A DNA stretch of 64,000 bases from Citrobacter amalonaticus (GTDB lineage Bacteria > Pseudomonadota > Gammaproteobacteria > Enterobacterales > Enterobacteriaceae), in the NCBI RefSeq assembly GCF_001559075.2, contig NZ_CP014015.2, positions 3,534,001 through 3,598,000 on the forward strand, written 5' to 3'. Shown in pieces: positions 44,006-52,691 of the stretch. Position 1 is the first letter of the stretch; every line of letters starts with the position of its first letter. The position numbers and the translations under genes were made by a program. The notes below the pieces were generated by a model. The model was given only the letters and a program-made list of their open reading frames with translations, searched no databases and had not been told where the DNA came from.

Positions 44006-44134
44006 TTATTTTTCTGAAGGTTTGTCCTGCTCAGGTTTGCTGTTGATCATATCGCACAGCATTGAGAGCAGCATTAACCGGACTTTAAAGGGAGAGTGAC
44101 TAAACACGCGCATACACCTCTTGAACTCGTTCAT
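44006..44134 (-). CDS. mntS: manganese small protein MntS
   Basis: A 42-residue protein on the minus strand beginning MNEFKRCMRVFSHSPFKVR and ending QDKPSEK. It is clearly MntS, the MntR-repressed small protein of E. coli (formerly the RybA region), which raises usable manganese, probably by limiting export. The ATG at 44134 has a strong AGGAGG site nine bases upstream. It differs from the E. coli protein at only a few positions as I recall it. It is divergent from mntR, with an MntR-type dyad between them. Confidence 0.93.
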   Translation of the reverse strand: MNEFKRCMRVFSHSPFKVRLMLLSMLCDMINSKPEQDKPSEK

Positions 44135-44192
44135 ATTGACCTCCTGACTTTCTGGTCCCTCGATCCGTGAGGGATGACTGCATTACATACAG

Positions 44193-44210
44193 ATATAGCA
44201 CAGGCTATAT
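44193..44210. promoter_or_regulatory. MntR box upstream of mntS
   Basis: ATATAGC (44193-44199) and GCTATAT (44204-44210) around ACAG resemble the MntR operator of mntH and mntS (ATAGCNNNGGCTAT). A weaker AGCTATTGCTA follows at 44217-44227. Confidence 0.8.
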
Positions 44211-44319
44211 TATATAGCTATTGCTAAAACGTTAATTTTTTGTGCCCGGGCAACTCTGGTTTACAATGGACGCTCTCCAATTAGATGCTGTTAACGCGTC
44301 ACAGGAATGAGGAAGCAGA

Positions 44320-44793
44320 ATGAGTCGTCGCGCAGGTATGCCAACAACAAAAAAAGTGACGCAGTTAGTGAACGTTGAGGAACACGTTGAGGGGTTTCGT
44401 CAGGTGAGAGAGGCGCATCGCCGCGAACTGATCGACGACTACGTTGAGTTGATTTCAGACTTGATTATTGAAGTCGGGGAGGCGCGTCAGGTGGATATGG
44501 CGGCCCGGCTTGGGGTGTCTCAGCCGACGGTAGCCAAGATGCTCAAGCGTCTGGCGTCGGTGGGACTGATCGAAATGATCCCCTGGCGCGGCGTTTTCTT
44601 AACCCCGGAAGGGGAGAAGCTGGCGCAGGAAAGTCGCGAACGCCATCAGATCGTGGAGAACTTCCTGCTGGTGTTGGGCGTGAGTGCTGAGATAGCCCGT
44701 CGCGATGCTGAGGGGATGGAGCACCATGTTAGTCAGGAGACGCTGGACGCATTCCGGCTCTTTACCGAGCGACACGGAACTTCCGTTGAATGA
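44320..44793 (+). CDS. mntR: manganese-responsive regulator MntR
   Basis: MntR (157 residues; E. coli 155) is a DtxR-family regulator that with Mn2+ represses mntH and mntS and activates mntP. The winged helix is ARQVDMAARLGVSQPTVAKM (about residues 53-72), and the metal/dimer domain contains the RDAEGMEHHVS helix with its His and Glu ligands. It overlaps ybiR by four bases. Confidence 0.96.
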   Translation: MSRRAGMPTTKKVTQLVNVEEHVEGFRQVREAHRRELIDDYVELISDLIIEVGEARQVDMAARLGVSQPTVAKMLKRLASVGLIEMIPWRGVFLTPEGEKLAQESRERHQIVENFLLVLGVSAEIARRDAEGMEHHVSQETLDAFRLFTERHGTSVE

Positions 44794-45899
44794 ACCTGCC
44801 TTTATTGCGGGCGTTGAAACGCGACCGTTTTTTTCAGCTATTGATTGTCGTTGGCGTGGGGTTGAGTCTGTGGGTGCCGTTCACGCCACGGACCTGGCCT
44901 GGTGCCATTGACTGGCACACCATTATCACCCTGAGCGGCCTGATGCTGCTGACTAAAGGCGTTGAACTTAGCGGCTATTTCGATGTGCTGGGACGTAAAA
45001 TGACCCGCCGCTTTGCGACTGAACGCCGTCTGGCGATGTTCATGGTGCTGGCAGCAGCGCTGCTTTCCACTTTTCTGACCAACGACGTCGCGCTCTTTAT
45101 CGTCGTGCCACTGACCATTACGCTGAAGAAGCTGTGTGCGATTCCGGTCAACCGGCTCATTATTTTTGAAGCGCTGGCGGTCAATGCCGGTTCATTGTTG
45201 ACGCCGATCGGCAACCCACAAAACATTCTGCTGTGGGGGCGTTCTGGTCTCTCATTTTTCGCCTTTATCAGCCAGATGGCGCCGCTTGCCGCCGTGATGA
45301 TGTTGACGCTGCTGGTCGTGTGCTGGTTCTGCTTCCCTAATAAGCCGCTGTCGTACCACACCGGCACACATGCGCCGCAATGGCAGCCGCGACTGGTATG
45401 GGGGTGTCTGGGGCTGTACATCGTCTTTCTGACGGCGCTGGAGTTCAAACAAGAGCTGGTAGGGCTGGCGATGGTGGCGCTGGGGTTTTTGCTACTGGCG
45501 CGGCGTGTGGTGTTGAGCGTTGACTGGACGCTGCTGCTGGTATTTATGGCGATGTTTATTGATGTCCATCTACTGACGCAGCTGCCGGCGTTGCAGGGGA
45601 CGTTAAATCACGTCGACTCGCTGTCTGAACCCGGCCTGTGGCTGACGGCAATTGGCCTGTCGCAGTTTATCAGCAATGTCCCCAGCACCATCTTGCTGCT
45701 GAATTACGTGCCTCCGACCGTGCTGCTGGCATGGGCGGTTAACGTCGGTGGATTTGGTCTGTTGCCCGGATCGCTGGCGAATTTGATTGCGCTACGGATG
45801 GCAAACGACCGACGCATCTGGTGGCGTTTTCATCTCTATTCGCTGCCGATGTTGGTGTGGGCGGCCGTCGCAGGATTTGTTTTATTCAACATTCGCTGA
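44790..45899 (+). CDS. ybiR: YbiR, ArsB/NhaD-type putative anion transporter
   Basis: YbiR (369 residues) is an inner-membrane protein with about ten helices of the ion-transporter superfamily that includes ArsB and NhaD. FLTNDVALFIVVPLT and the LTPIGNPQNILLWG segment are the re-entrant and substrate motifs. Its substrate is unknown. The ATG overlaps the mntR stop, so it is co-expressed with mntR, which suggests but does not show a metal-related role. Confidence 0.9.
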   Translation: MNLPLLRALKRDRFFQLLIVVGVGLSLWVPFTPRTWPGAIDWHTIITLSGLMLLTKGVELSGYFDVLGRKMTRRFATERRLAMFMVLAAALLSTFLTNDVALFIVVPLTITLKKLCAIPVNRLIIFEALAVNAGSLLTPIGNPQNILLWGRSGLSFFAFISQMAPLAAVMMLTLLVVCWFCFPNKPLSYHTGTHAPQWQPRLVWGCLGLYIVFLTALEFKQELVGLAMVALGFLLLARRVVLSVDWTLLLVFMAMFIDVHLLTQLPALQGTLNHVDSLSEPGLWLTAIGLSQFISNVPSTILLLNYVPPTVLLAWAVNVGGFGLLPGSLANLIALRMANDRRIWWRFHLYSLPMLVWAAVAGFVLFNIR

Positions 45900-45916
45900 T
45901 CTTTCAACGTGCTGAC

Positions 45917-45948
45917 AAAACCCTTTTCATCCTCCCGAAGAGGGTTTT
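45917..45948 (+). terminator. terminator of mntR-ybiR
   Basis: AAAACCCT (45917-45924) and AGGGTTTT (45941-45948), continuing into TTGTTT, 17 bases after the ybiR stop. Confidence 0.85.
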
Positions 45949-45957
45949 TTGTTTGAC

Positions 45958-45992
45958 CAGTTTATTTACTTTACAGTAAAGTAAATAAACTG
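45958..45992. promoter_or_regulatory. TetR operator/promoter of the RND pump
   Basis: A perfect palindrome with 17-base arms (CAGTTTATTTACTTTAC and its complement) around a single A. TTTACA at 45970-45975 and TTTATT at 45993-45998, 17 bases apart, form a possible promoter whose -35 sits at the centre of the palindrome. Confidence 0.85.
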
Positions 45993-46078
45993 TTTATTTA
46001 GTGAGCGGATTAAGCGTTGCGGTAAGGTTTCCGGCCCGTGCGATATCGGTTCAGCGGTTACTGACTGGGGGGTTGTCT

Positions 46079-49000
46079 ATGTTGGCGCGTTTTTTTGTTA
46101 TCCGACCGGTTTTTTCCGCCGTGCTGGCCATTTCAATTATGGCGGCAGGGACGCTTGCGCTGTTTCTGCTACCCATTGAGCAGTATCCCGATATCGCGCC
46201 GCCGGGAGTGAATATTACGGCGAATTACCCAGGCGCATCAGCCAGGACCGTTGAAGACAGCATCACTCAGGTGCTGGAGCAACAGATTAAAGGGATTGAT
46301 GGGCTGCTCTATTTCTCGTCAACCAGCAGTTCCGCCGGCCAGTCCCGAATCAGCCTCAGCTTTAATCAGGGGGTGAACCCCGACATGGCGCAGGTTCAGG
46401 TACAAAACGCGGTTAATCAGGCGATAACCCGTTTACCGCCGGAAGTGCAGCAACAAGGTATAACGGTGACGAAATCGCAAGGGGATAGCCTGATGGTGGT
46501 CGCGCTTTATGATGAGACCCGACAACTCAGCAGTCTGGATATCAGTGATTTCCTTATTAGCACATTGCAGGACCCGCTCAGTCGGGTTGATGGCGTAGGA
46601 GAAACCACTATTTTTGGCGCACAGTATGCGATGCGCATCTGGCTGGATCCTTACAAACTCACTAGTTTTAGTCTGATGCCGTCTGATATCCGGGCTGCTA
46701 TTGAAGCTCAGAACGCACAGGTCACCGGGGGGGAGGTGGGGTCACTGCCTGCAGTCGAGGGGCAATATCTCAATGCGACCGTGATGGCGCAGTCGCGGCT
46801 TGAAACCGTCAAACAATTTGAAAATATCGTTGTGCGTATTAATCCTGATGGGTCTGTCATCTATTTACGTGATGTTGCCCGCATAGAGTTGGGAGCCGAA
46901 AATTATCAGAATCAGACGACCCTGAATGGCTATCCGGCCGCCGGAATTTCCATTCAGCTGGCATCAGGGGCGAATGCGCTGGCAACGGCTGAAAATGTTC
47001 GTGCGGAAGTTGAACGTCTCAGTACGCTGTTTCCGCAAGGGGTGATCAGTGCTTATCCGCGTGACAGCACGCCGTTCGTGACGGTTTCCATCGAAGGCGT
47101 CGTGTGGACATTAATTGAAGCGATCTTCCTGGTCATCGTAGTGATGTATCTGTTTTTGCAAAACTGGCGCGCCACGTTGATTCCTGCGATCACGGTACCG
47201 GTCGTCCTGCTCGGTACGTTCGGTATTTTAAGTGTCCTCGGTTACAACCTGAATACCCTGACGCTGTTTGCCATGATACTGGCGATCGGCCTGTTAGTGG
47301 ATGACGCTATTGTGGTGGTCGAAAATGTTGAGCGAGTGATGGCCGAAGAAAATATGACGCCCACGGAAGCGACATTGCATTCAATGAGGGAAATCACCAG
47401 TGCGCTGATTGGTATCGCGCTGGTGCTGGCGGCCGTTTTCATTCCGATGGCGTTTTTTGGCGGTTCTGTGGGTATTATTTATCGACAGTTCACCGTGACC
47501 ATCGCAGCTGCCATGACACTCTCCGCGCTGGTGGCGTTGACACTGACACCAACCCTCTGCGCCCATTTGCTGAAAAAAGAGCACCCGAAGAAAGGGGCCT
47601 TTTTTATCTGTTTTAACCAGGGGATGGAAAAGAGCCAGCAGGGCTATTTAGCCACGCTGCGACGGATAGTTTCACGGCCCCTGCGTTCATGCATTATTGC
47701 GACGTTACTGGTGCTGTTTATGGTGTGGGAATATCAACGCTTACCGACCGGTTTTCTTCCTGATGAGGATCAGGGCGCGGTGATGATTCAGTTTACTCTC
47801 CCTACCGGATCGCCACTCTCCATGACGCAGCGTGTGGGTGACGCCATTACCGATTACTTTCTGACGCAAGAGAAAGATAACCTCAACGTTATCTTTATGG
47901 TAACAGGGCGCAATAATGCGGGGAGCGGTCAAAATGTCGGAATGGCTTTTGCGGAATTAACGCACTGGGACCGTCGACGCGGGGAACAGAATAGTGCCAG
48001 TGCGATCATTTCCCGCGCGAATCACTATTTCAAAACGGTGCCTCTGGCAGCGATCAATGCGATGTCCCCACCGACTGTCCGGGGGCTTGGGCAGTCCAGC
48101 GGATTTGAATTGTGGCTTCAGGATCAATCTGCTATCGGATATGAGGCACTCCTGCAGGCGCAGCAGGCGCTTTTACGCCAGGCGGGCGGTAGTGAATATC
48201 TCACTGCAGTCAGAATCAACAGTCTTGAAGAAAAGGCGCAGTTACAAGTCAATATTGATCCACTGAAAGCCGGTTCTCAGGGCGTTGTTCACGCCGATAT
48301 TAATGAAACGCTTTCTGCAGCGCTGGGGGGCGTTTACATCAATGATTTCATCGATCGCGGACGCGTCAAAAAGGTGTACATGCAGGGGGATGCCGAGTGG
48401 CGTGCGACGCCTGAGAATCTTGCCTCCTGGTTTGTGAAAGGATCGAGTGGCAATATGGCCTCAATCGCGAGCTTCACGTCATTCAAATGGACGACGGGTC
48501 CACAGATGTTGCAGCGTTTTAATGGTTTGCCTGCCGTTCAATTTCAGGGCAATGCCGCAGCAGGCACCAGTTCTGGCCATGCGCTGGATCTGATGGAAGA
48601 GATGATAGCGGAAATGCCTGGTTTAGGTTTGCAGTGGAGCGGCTTGTCGTTTCAAGAAAAAGCATCATCCGTTCAGACGCTGTGGATTTACATGGCGTCT
48701 CTCATCTTTATTTTTCTCTGCCTTGCTGCATTGTATGAAAACTGGTCAATTCCACTGGCGGTCATGTTGATCATTCCACTGGGCATTTTGGGCGCGGTGA
48801 CGGCTTCAATGCTCGTCGGATTCAACAATGATATTTATTTCCAGGTTGGCGTATTGACCACGATGGGATTGTCGGCAAAAAACGCGATTTTGATTGTCGA
48901 GTTTGCGCAGTCGCGTATCGCCGAAGGTCTGGAGATTACGCAAGCGGCGTATGAGGCAGCAAGGTTACGTTTGCGACCCATTATCATGACTTCACTGGCA

Positions 49001-49174
49001 TTTGTGGCAGGTGTTATCCCTCTGGTACTCTCTACCGGAGCGGGGGCGGTCAGTCGAATAGAGATCGGTACCGCCGTCATTGGAGGGATGCTTACCGGTA
49101 CCGTTTTAACGCTGCTTTTTGTGCCGCTGTTTTTCATCCTTATTCGACAAGGACTACGGTATCTGAAAACGTAA
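46079..49174 (+). CDS. RND (HAE1-type) multidrug efflux transporter
   Basis: A 1031-residue proton-driven RND pump of the AcrB/MexB type, slightly shorter than AcrB. The proton-relay aspartates are D408 and D409 (LLVDDAIVVVENVERV), and the partner lysine is in GLSAKNAILIVEFA. N-terminal helix MLARFFVIRPVFSAV and the pore-domain FNQGVNPDMAQVQVQNAV segment are typical. The ATG at 46079 matches family N-termini. No periplasmic adaptor or outer-membrane channel is encoded beside it, so it must borrow them, as AcrD borrows AcrA and TolC. With the TetR gene it is inserted between ybiR and ldtB relative to E. coli. Drug specificity cannot be read here. Confidence 0.92.
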   Translation: MLARFFVIRPVFSAVLAISIMAAGTLALFLLPIEQYPDIAPPGVNITANYPGASARTVEDSITQVLEQQIKGIDGLLYFSSTSSSAGQSRISLSFNQGVNPDMAQVQVQNAVNQAITRLPPEVQQQGITVTKSQGDSLMVVALYDETRQLSSLDISDFLISTLQDPLSRVDGVGETTIFGAQYAMRIWLDPYKLTSFSLMPSDIRAAIEAQNAQVTGGEVGSLPAVEGQYLNATVMAQSRLETVKQFENIVVRINPDGSVIYLRDVARIELGAENYQNQTTLNGYPAAGISIQLASGANALATAENVRAEVERLSTLFPQGVISAYPRDSTPFVTVSIEGVVWTLIEAIFLVIVVMYLFLQNWRATLIPAITVPVVLLGTFGILSVLGYNLNTLTLFAMILAIGLLVDDAIVVVENVERVMAEENMTPTEATLHSMREITSALIGIALVLAAVFIPMAFFGGSVGIIYRQFTVTIAAAMTLSALVALTLTPTLCAHLLKKEHPKKGAFFICFNQGMEKSQQGYLATLRRIVSRPLRSCIIATLLVLFMVWEYQRLPTGFLPDEDQGAVMIQFTLPTGSPLSMTQRVGDAITDYFLTQEKDNLNVIFMVTGRNNAGSGQNVGMAFAELTHWDRRRGEQNSASAIISRANHYFKTVPLAAINAMSPPTVRGLGQSSGFELWLQDQSAIGYEALLQAQQALLRQAGGSEYLTAVRINSLEEKAQLQVNIDPLKAGSQGVVHADINETLSAALGGVYINDFIDRGRVKKVYMQGDAEWRATPENLASWFVKGSSGNMASIASFTSFKWTTGPQMLQRFNGLPAVQFQGNAAAGTSSGHALDLMEEMIAEMPGLGLQWSGLSFQEKASSVQTLWIYMASLIFIFLCLAALYENWSIPLAVMLIIPLGILGAVTASMLVGFNNDIYFQVGVLTTMGLSAKNAILIVEFAQSRIAEGLEITQAAYEAARLRLRPIIMTSLAFVAGVIPLVLSTGAGAVSRIEIGTAVIGGMLTGTVLTLLFVPLFFILIRQGLRYLKT

Positions 49175-49207
49175 GGTTGCATCGACAAATCATTAAGGAC
49201 CGTTTTA

Positions 49208-49822
49208 ATGGCAAATCAACGTGGGCGTCCGATGAAAGCACGCCCCCGAATTTTACAGGCCGCTTGTGATCTTTTTCTGGATCAGGGGCTTGATGTGTCG
49301 TTAGACACCATCGCCGCGACTGCCGGAACGTCCCGGCCCACACTGTATAGCCATTTCCCCGGCGGGAAAGATTCGCTGCTTGTTGAAGCGTTTTCGTTTC
49401 TCAATGCGAGGATGCAACCTTCGCTTCGTCAGATGATGGCGGATAACGCGGACGATTTACCGGCATTACTGCTCGGCTTCGCGAAAGTGGTGCAAGAACA
49501 CTTTTATGCCCCTGCACATATCCATTTCCAGCGTTTGTTGATTCAGGTTCTGGTGCAGAAACCAGAGCTTTACGCCACGCTTAAGCAGCGACCAACAGGG
49601 CGAGTTTTACAGGCGCTGGCAGAGATACTGACGCAATATCAGGCGCAGGAGAGAGTACAGCTTGATAATCCGCAACTTCAGGCGACCGCTTTTCTCGGTG
49701 CGATCATGGGATATCCCTTCCCGGGGGCATTAATTGATCAGCAACCGTTGGATCGCGATGTGCTGGAGTCGCTTGCACACTCAGCGGTGACGTCTTTTCT
49801 GATTGCCTGGCGCTATCAATAA
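49208..49822 (+). CDS. TetR-family repressor of the RND pump
   Basis: A 204-residue regulator with an N-terminal helix-turn-helix (about residues 10-56: LDTIAATAGTSRPTLYSHFPG) and a variable helical ligand domain. It lies 33 bases after the pump gene in the same direction, after AAGGA. It probably binds the 35-base palindrome before the pump and so controls its own operon; this is inferred from position. I do not recognise a named orthologue. Confidence 0.88.
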   Translation: MANQRGRPMKARPRILQAACDLFLDQGLDVSLDTIAATAGTSRPTLYSHFPGGKDSLLVEAFSFLNARMQPSLRQMMADNADDLPALLLGFAKVVQEHFYAPAHIHFQRLLIQVLVQKPELYATLKQRPTGRVLQALAEILTQYQAQERVQLDNPQLQATAFLGAIMGYPFPGALIDQQPLDRDVLESLAHSAVTSFLIAWRYQ

Positions 49823-49826
49823 AAAA

Positions 49827-49845
49827 GGGCTCAGTGAATGAGCCC
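49827..49845 (-). terminator. terminator of ldtB
   Basis: GGGCTCA/TGAGCCC stem around GTGAA. AAAAAA on its left gives the U-run for minus-strand transcripts, 24 bases after the ldtB stop. It may also stop the tetR transcript. Confidence 0.85.
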
Positions 49846-49869
49846 TCTCTCGTAACGAATGCAGACTCA

Positions 49870-50790
49870 TCAATTCAGACGAACAGGCATCCCTGAACGG
49901 TTCTGAACCGCTTGCTCTACGACGTTCTGGTCCACATCGGCCTGATTGGTGATGTTCTGAATGCTCTTCGACAAGGTAATCGGTACGATTTCACCGCCTT
50001 CAAACTGCGCTTCAGTGGTTGACAGTGGGTTGTGAACTTCAATGTAACGGCTGCCGTCTGGCTCGGTGGTGGCTTTTACCGGCTCATCGATAAACTGTAC
50101 GCGCGTGCCGACAGGTACATTATGGAACAGGAATTTGATGTCTTCGTTACGCAGACGCACGCAGCCGTGGCTCACGCGCAGGCCGATACCGAAGTTCGCG
50201 TTGGTGCCATGAATGGCATACAGACGCCCAATGTACAGGGCGTACAGACCCATCGGGTTATCCGGACCCGCTGGAACAACGGCAGGCAGCGGTTCACCTG
50301 CGGCACGATATTCAGCGTGCATTTTCGCGGTTGGCGTCCAGGTCGGACCGGCTTTCTTACGTTCTACTTTGGTGGTCCAGTTAATCGGCGTGTCTTTACC
50401 TAACTGACCGATACCGATTGGCAGGACGATCACCGTATTAGTGCCTTTCGGGTAGTAGTACAGACGCATTTCCGCACTGTTAATCACGATGCCTTCATGC
50501 ACCGTGTCCGGCAGAATCAACTGCTGCGGAATGTTCAGCACGGTGCCGCCTTTCGGCAGGAAGGTATCCACGCCCGGGTTAGCTTCCAGCATGTTGGAAA
50601 GTCCCATCTGGTATTCAGCAGCAAAATATTCCAGCGGCTGCGTGTTACCTTCCGGGATGGTGATAACCTGATTCTGACCAATGACGCGACTACCATCCGT
50701 TGGCAGAGGATAGGTGACAGCGGATGCGGTACTGCAAAAGCCGACTACCGCGAGTGCTGCCGCGAAAAACGTTGTTAATTTCATATTCAT
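49870..50790 (-). CDS. ldtB: L,D-transpeptidase LdtB
   Basis: LdtB (YbiS, 306 residues) links Braun lipoprotein Lpp to peptidoglycan in the periplasm. The signal peptide spans residues 1-24 (ends STASA). A LysM-like segment follows, with FLPKGGTVLNIPQQLILP near residues 77-94. The YkuD catalytic motif is HGTN (194-197) through SHGCVRL, with H208 and C210. The N-terminus MNMKLTTFF has two candidate ATGs, at 50790 and two codons later; the first matches E. coli. Confidence 0.95.
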   Translation of the reverse strand: MNMKLTTFFAAALAVVGFCSTASAVTYPLPTDGSRVIGQNQVITIPEGNTQPLEYFAAEYQMGLSNMLEANPGVDTFLPKGGTVLNIPQQLILPDTVHEGIVINSAEMRLYYYPKGTNTVIVLPIGIGQLGKDTPINWTTKVERKKAGPTWTPTAKMHAEYRAAGEPLPAVVPAGPDNPMGLYALYIGRLYAIHGTNANFGIGLRVSHGCVRLRNEDIKFLFHNVPVGTRVQFIDEPVKATTEPDGSRYIEVHNPLSTTEAQFEGGEIVPITLSKSIQNITNQADVDQNVVEQAVQNRSGMPVRLN

Positions 50791-51007
50791 GTTATGCGAG
50801 ATTCATTGCCTGGCAGGCTGTTGGGTTGAGAATTCTGTAGTGTTGGGAGCACATTATATGTGCATTCCTGTTAACAGGGAATTCAGATGTGTACGAAATC
50901 ACATTTTTTTCCTGTCACCCCAGTGTAGTCGTTTGCGACGGGGCGCGATCTTATTTAAGACTTGTGGCATAATGCGCGGTTTGTCACATATTCTTTAGGA
51001 TACGTCC

Positions 51008-52603
51008 GTGTTAGTTTCCAGCAACGTCACCATGCAGTTCGGCAGTAAGCCGCTGTTCGAAAACATTTCCGTCAAATTTGGCGGCGGCAACCGTTACGGC
51101 CTGATTGGCGCCAACGGTAGCGGTAAATCCACCTTTATGAAAATTCTCGGCGGCGACCTTGAGCCGACGCTGGGTAACGTTTCTCTCGATCCCAACGAGC
51201 GTATCGGTAAGCTGCGCCAGGATCAGTTCGCTTTTGAAGAGTTCACGGTGCTTGATACGGTCATCATGGGCCACGGTGAGCTGTGGGAAGTGAAGCAGGA
51301 GCGCGATCGCATCTACGCCTTGCCGGAGATGAGCGAAGAAGATGGCTACAAGGTGGCCGATCTGGAAGTGAAATACGGCGAGATGGACGGTTACTCTGCA
51401 GAAGCGCGCGCTGGTGAACTGCTACTTGGCGTCGGTATTCCGGTGGAGCAACACTACGGCCCGATGAGCGAAGTCGCGCCTGGCTGGAAGCTGCGTGTAC
51501 TGCTGGCGCAGGCGCTGTTTTCCAATCCGGATATTCTGCTGCTCGACGAACCGACCAACAACCTGGACATCGATACCATCCGCTGGCTGGAGCAGGTGCT
51601 GAATGAACGTGACAGCACCATGATCATCATTTCGCACGACCGTCACTTCCTGAACATGGTGTGCACGCATATGGCGGACCTCGACTACGGTGAACTGCGT
51701 ATTTACCCGGGGAATTACGACGAATACATGACCGCCGCGACGCAGGCGCGCGAACGTCTGCTGGCGGATAACGCCAAGAAAAAAGCGCAGATTGCCGACC
51801 TGCAATCCTTCGTCAGCCGTTTTAGCGCCAACGCCTCTAAATCTCGTCAGGCGACGTCTCGGGCTCGTCAGATTGATAAAATCAAACTCGATGAAGTGAA
51901 GGCATCCAGCCGTCAGAACCCGTTCATCCGCTTCGAGCAGGACAAGAAACTGTTCCGTAACGCGCTGGAAGTGGAAGCGCTCAGCAAAGGTTTTGACAAC
52001 GGTCCGCTGTTTAAAGGCGTGAACCTGCTGCTGGAAGTCGGTGAAAAGCTGGCGGTACTGGGGACCAACGGCGTGGGTAAATCGACGCTGCTGAAAACGC
52101 TGGTGGGCGATCTGGATGCCGACAGCGGTACCGTGAAATGGTCTGAGAACGCGCGCATTGGCTATTACGCGCAGGATCACGAATATGAATTCGAAAACGA
52201 TCTGACGGTCTTCGACTGGATGAGTCAGTGGAAGCAGGAAGGCGATGACGAACAGGCGGTGCGCAGCATCCTCGGTCGTCTGCTGTTCAGCCAGGACGAC
52301 ATCAAAAAGCCCGCGAAGGTTCTGTCGGGTGGTGAAAAGGGTCGGATGCTGTTCGGTAAATTGATGATGCAGAAGCCAAACATTCTGGTCATGGACGAAC
52401 CGACTAACCACCTCGATATGGAATCCATCGAATCGCTGAACATGGCGCTGGAGATGTATCAGGGAACCCTGATCTTCGTTTCTCACGACCGTGAGTTTGT
52501 GAGCTCGCTGGCGACTCGCGTGCTGGAAATCACCCCAGAGCGCGTGGTGGACTTCAGCGGTAACTACGAAGATTATCTGCGTAGCAAAGGTATTGAGAAT
52601 TAA
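51008..52603 (+). CDS. ybiT: ABC-F ATPase YbiT
   Basis: YbiT (531 residues) is one of the ABC-F ribosome-associated ATPases, like EttA and Uup. Two ABC domains (GANGSGKST near residue 35; GTNGVGKST near 355) are joined by the charged P-site tRNA-interaction linker, with ARERLLADNAKKKAQIADL near 247. Walker B motifs LLDEPTNNLD and MDEPTNHLD are intact. It starts with GTG (GTG TTA GTT), as in E. coli, after TTAGGA. A soluble ATPase with no membrane partner. Confidence 0.95.
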   Translation: MLVSSNVTMQFGSKPLFENISVKFGGGNRYGLIGANGSGKSTFMKILGGDLEPTLGNVSLDPNERIGKLRQDQFAFEEFTVLDTVIMGHGELWEVKQERDRIYALPEMSEEDGYKVADLEVKYGEMDGYSAEARAGELLLGVGIPVEQHYGPMSEVAPGWKLRVLLAQALFSNPDILLLDEPTNNLDIDTIRWLEQVLNERDSTMIIISHDRHFLNMVCTHMADLDYGELRIYPGNYDEYMTAATQARERLLADNAKKKAQIADLQSFVSRFSANASKSRQATSRARQIDKIKLDEVKASSRQNPFIRFEQDKKLFRNALEVEALSKGFDNGPLFKGVNLLLEVGEKLAVLGTNGVGKSTLLKTLVGDLDADSGTVKWSENARIGYYAQDHEYEFENDLTVFDWMSQWKQEGDDEQAVRSILGRLLFSQDDIKKPAKVLSGGEKGRMLFGKLMMQKPNILVMDEPTNHLDMESIESLNMALEMYQGTLIFVSHDREFVSSLATRVLEITPERVVDFSGNYEDYLRSKGIEN

Positions 52604-52610
52604 AACAATT

Positions 52611-52682
52611 GCCCGGTGGCGCAACGCTTACCGGGCCTACGACTCAGACCGTAGGCCGGGTAAGGCGACGCCGCCACCCGGC
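52611..52682. repeat. BIME between ybiT and the GH31 gene
   Basis: Two REP units face each other: GCCCGGTGGCGCAACGC...TTACCGGGCCTAC and GTAGGCCGGGTAAGGCG...CGCCACCCGGC. Confidence 0.88.
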
Positions 52683-52691
52683 AATAACGCA

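Noticed and set aside
43893..44099. 68-codon plus-strand frame in the opgE-mntR gap
   Set aside because: It lies opposite mntS, which has the better ribosome site and a known family.
51422..52624. Open frame of 400 codons opposite ybiT
   Set aside because: Shadow of the ABC-F gene; composition is typical of an antisense frame.
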